From positions 1 through 6,449 of the forward strand of contig CAYRZL010000120.1 in NCBI GenBank assembly GCA_964428795.1: DNA of 6,449 bases, given 5' to 3'. The DNA is from CAYRZL01 sp964428795 (GTDB lineage: Bacteria > Bacillota > Clostridia > Lachnospirales > Lachnospiraceae). Positions within the stretch are counted from its first letter, which is position 1. The number at the start of each line of letters is the position of its first letter. Shown piece after piece: positions 4,487-6,449 of the stretch. The notes under the pieces were generated by a model. That model saw only the letters and a list, made by a program, of their open reading frames with translations, was not told where the DNA came from and ran no database searches. The position numbers were made by a program, and so were the translations under genes.

Positions 4487-5676
4487 GAAACTGCATTGAA
4501 TACGTGCTCCGGCCAGACAAGACGGACGAAAGATTCGTCTATGTGACCGGGCCTTACTCTTACGATGAAGTGAATTATGATCTGGTGTACCGGACATTTT
4601 TGGAAGAAAAGAGGTTATGGGGAAAAGATTCCGGACGCATGTATGCGCATAATATCATTTCCTGGCATAAAGACGAAAAAATTACGCCCGAGCAGGCATT
4701 GAAATTTGGTACAGTATTTGCCGAAAAATGGTTTTCCGGATTTCAGACCTTGATCAGCATCCACCGGGATAAGGAGCACATCCACTGCCATCTGGTCACC
4801 AATTCCGTCAGCTATGAGAATGGAAAGAAACTGCACAATTCCAGGAAAGATCTGGAACGGATGAAGCAGCTGGCCAATCAGATGTGCCTGGAACGTGGAC
4901 TGTCGGTAGCTGAAAAAGGCAAGCGTTTTGACGGGAGTGAGATTGAAAAAGGCGAGGTTATTGCATGGAGCAAGGACAAATACAATCTGTTCCGGAATGA
5001 GACGAAAGAGAGTTACGTGGCAGATTGTGCTATGGCGTTATTGTCTGCTATAGAAGTATGTAAAAACAGAGAAGAATTTATAAACAAAATGAAAGAAGCC
5101 GGATGGAATGTAAACTGGAGCGAAAAAAGAAAACACATCGTGTTCCAGAATCAGTACGGTAAAAAAGTCCGGGACAGCAACCTGTCGAAAACGTTCCATC
5201 TGGATATCAGCAAGGAGGCGCTGGAAAGTGAATTTAACAGAAATGAAGAAAAAGAAAGAGACACCACAGGCCGAGATCCAGGGACAGACGATGTACTTGG
5301 CAGATACTACCGACAAGTGGAAGACGCTGTCGCAGGAACAGGCAGCGACAATAGATGCCCTGATGAAGGAACGGGACAATCTTTTGCAGGAGCAGAAAAG
5401 AGACCGGGAGTTGAACACGAGGTGTTTGGACAGGATCCAGGAATTCAGGAGCAGCAATCAGAAGATATTATCCGAAAATCACAGCTTGCAAGAAGAACTG
5501 CAAAAGGCAGTCGGGGAACTTCAGAAACTGCAAACCGAATTGTCCAGAACGCAGAATATCAATCAATCCTTGCAGAAGAGCAACGACGATCTGAGGAACA
5601 GAAACGGCTTGCAGAGCAGGAGAGAGCAAAGGCAGCTCGAAGAAAAAATAAACGTCGTTATGGCCCAGAACTCTAA
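4435..5676 (+). CDS. MobA/VirD2-family relaxase (MOBP-like)
   Basis: A 413-residue relaxase with a TTG start inside mobC, preceded by GAAGGGGGTG (4416-4425). It nicks oriT and stays bound to the 5' end for transfer. The N-terminal domain shows the candidate catalytic Tyr23 in NCIEYVLRPDKT, His72 in MYAHNIISWH, and the metal-binding histidine cluster in HRDKEHIHCHLVTNS (H110, H117, H119). The block GKRFDGSEIEKGEVIAWSKDK (starting near 162) and a DNA-binding-like middle follow up to KTFHLDISKE (about 252-261). The C-terminal third (about 270-413) is polar and Arg/Glu/Gln-rich and ends in a basic tail. That third is encoded by DNA also used by the next gene in another frame. An ATG at 4483 would remove the first 16 residues, which look conserved, so I keep TTG. 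Family is secure; the MOBP subclass is probable. Confidence 0.92.
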   Translation: MAINKTINKRTNTHGAMRNCIEYVLRPDKTDERFVYVTGPYSYDEVNYDLVYRTFLEEKRLWGKDSGRMYAHNIISWHKDEKITPEQALKFGTVFAEKWFSGFQTLISIHRDKEHIHCHLVTNSVSYENGKKLHNSRKDLERMKQLANQMCLERGLSVAEKGKRFDGSEIEKGEVIAWSKDKYNLFRNETKESYVADCAMALLSAIEVCKNREEFINKMKEAGWNVNWSEKRKHIVFQNQYGKKVRDSNLSKTFHLDISKEALESEFNRNEEKERDTTGRDPGTDDVLGRYYRQVEDAVAGTGSDNRCPDEGTGQSFAGAEKRPGVEHEVFGQDPGIQEQQSEDIIRKSQLARRTAKGSRGTSETANRIVQNAEYQSILAEEQRRSEEQKRLAEQERAKAARRKNKRRYGPEL

Positions 5677-6340
5677 GCTGGAAGCAATGGTCGATCAATC
5701 TTCGGTGGAAGCTGTTGACAAAGCACAAAAAGAAAAAGAGGCTGCAATGAAAAAGGCGGAGCAGGAAATCTCAGATGCATCCTTCCGGGAGAAAAAAGCC
5801 CGGAGGGATGCAAAGCAGGAAGTGGAGCGGATTAAAAAGATAACTCAGAAAAAAGTCCAAGAGTCTACAGAAGTAGCATTTACTTCGTATATGGCCATGG
5901 TGGTAACTTGGATTCTTACATTGGCAAAAAATGAAATCTTACTTATGGATATTGCATCTGCAGTGACGTTTCCGTTTACTTTAATAAACAAAATTATAGA
6001 ATGGATGATTTGCCCAACCTATGTAAATTGTGGACTATCTGGAATGGAACAGCCCGTCGCTTTTGGCGCAGTGACTGCATGGATAGCACGGATTGTGGCA
6101 GTTAGCCTAATTCTTGTAGGAGTAGCCATTGTTGGTACTCTGGTCTATTCGTTTTATGAGGAGTACAGAAAACAGTGGGATTATATATCTATGTGTATCT
6201 TAGCACTTGTGACAGCGATCCTCGTTACAGTTGGTGATATGATACGAGATGTACTGCCAGTGAATTTGGTCGTTCTGTTTGTTGTGATTATTGTGATAAG
6301 TATAGAAATAAGAAAAAGGATAGAGGAACAACATCATTAA
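5228..6340 (+). CDS. Coiled-coil membrane protein nested in the relaxase 3' end (DUF6040-like)
   Basis: A 370-residue protein starting at GTG 5228 with AAGGAGG at 5212-5218, nine bases upstream and inside the relaxase frame. Residues about 30-215 are charged, heptad-rich coiled coil (many E, Q, K and spaced L). From about 216 the protein turns hydrophobic: likely spans at 216-234, 241-260 (weaker), 280-309, 319-336 and 343-360, with a short basic tail. It resembles proteins annotated as DUF6040 that accompany relaxases in gut Firmicute elements; that name is from memory and should be checked. Residues 1-150 share DNA with the relaxase C-terminus. A membrane anchor or scaffold for the relaxosome is a reasonable guess. 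It has no visible catalytic motif. Confidence 0.82.
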   Translation: MNLTEMKKKKETPQAEIQGQTMYLADTTDKWKTLSQEQAATIDALMKERDNLLQEQKRDRELNTRCLDRIQEFRSSNQKILSENHSLQEELQKAVGELQKLQTELSRTQNINQSLQKSNDDLRNRNGLQSRREQRQLEEKINVVMAQNSKLEAMVDQSSVEAVDKAQKEKEAAMKKAEQEISDASFREKKARRDAKQEVERIKKITQKKVQESTEVAFTSYMAMVVTWILTLAKNEILLMDIASAVTFPFTLINKIIEWMICPTYVNCGLSGMEQPVAFGAVTAWIARIVAVSLILVGVAIVGTLVYSFYEEYRKQWDYISMCILALVTAILVTVGDMIRDVLPVNLVVLFVVIIVISIEIRKRIEEQHH

Positions 6341-6449
6341 TGAGTATTTTTATAGTTACGATATTGTGTAGGCTTGTTTTACAATTTTTCTTTTAAAACA
6401 CTAATGAATCATATTAAATCATAGAACACATGGTTGTTTTTCGAGATAA
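6341..6449 (+). other. AT-rich 3' flank, no gene seen
   Basis: These 109 bases hold no supported gene. TGTTTTA (6375-6381) can pair with TAAAACA (6394-6400), and ATTGT (6363-6367) with ACAAT (6381-6385) followed by TTTTTCTTTT. Both stems are AT-only or nearly so; the second could be a weak terminator for the preceding gene. Confidence 0.3.

Overview
The window looks like part of a mobilizable or conjugative genetic element from a gut Firmicute, most likely a member of Lachnospiraceae or a relative. This rests on the gene families recognised (TnpV, a wHTH initiator-like protein, a ParM-type actin ATPase, MobC and a MobA/VirD2-type relaxase), on strong AGGAGG-type ribosome binding sites, and on moderate GC content. 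The species cannot be named from the sequence alone.

Layout, left to right. Bases 1-159 may hold the 3' end of an unrecognised gene. Bases 160-349 are a strongly structured leader before tnpV (350-697). A wHTH initiator-like gene follows (793-1113). It appears to be broken, because its linker continues downstream in pieces spread over three frames (about 1109-1353). That remnant contains four 23-bp tandem units that could be iterons or a centromere. Next comes a segregation pair: a ParM-like ATPase (1411-2355) and a small partner with a ribbon-helix-helix-like N-terminus (2352-2792), joined by an ATGA overlap. A hairpin terminator separates this pair from a convergent XRE-family repressor (2838-3071, minus strand). 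The repressor is divergent from a small two-span membrane protein (3171-3419). The shared promoter region carries two copies of a 17-bp inverted repeat, and one sits on the -35/-10 spacer of the membrane-protein gene.

Bases 3420-4108 have no convincing conserved gene but are dense in inverted repeats: isolated hairpins, a terminator-like stem, a three-way-junction-like fold and, near 3944-4033, a likely oriT with a TCCTGC nick-like hexamer next to an 11-bp stem. MobC (4109-4486) and the relaxase (4435-5676, TTG start) follow and overlap by 52 nt. The last gene (5228-6340, GTG start with a perfect AAGGAGG) lies in another frame inside the relaxase 3' end for 449 nt. It encodes a long coiled coil followed by several membrane spans.

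Taken together, this is a maintenance module (initiator remnant plus ParM and its partner), a small repressor-controlled membrane-protein unit, and a DNA-transfer module (oriT, MobC, relaxase, membrane-anchored coiled-coil protein). The points most worth checking are the 449-nt dual-coding overlap, the paired operators, the structured oriT region, and the 23-bp repeats in the broken initiator gene.
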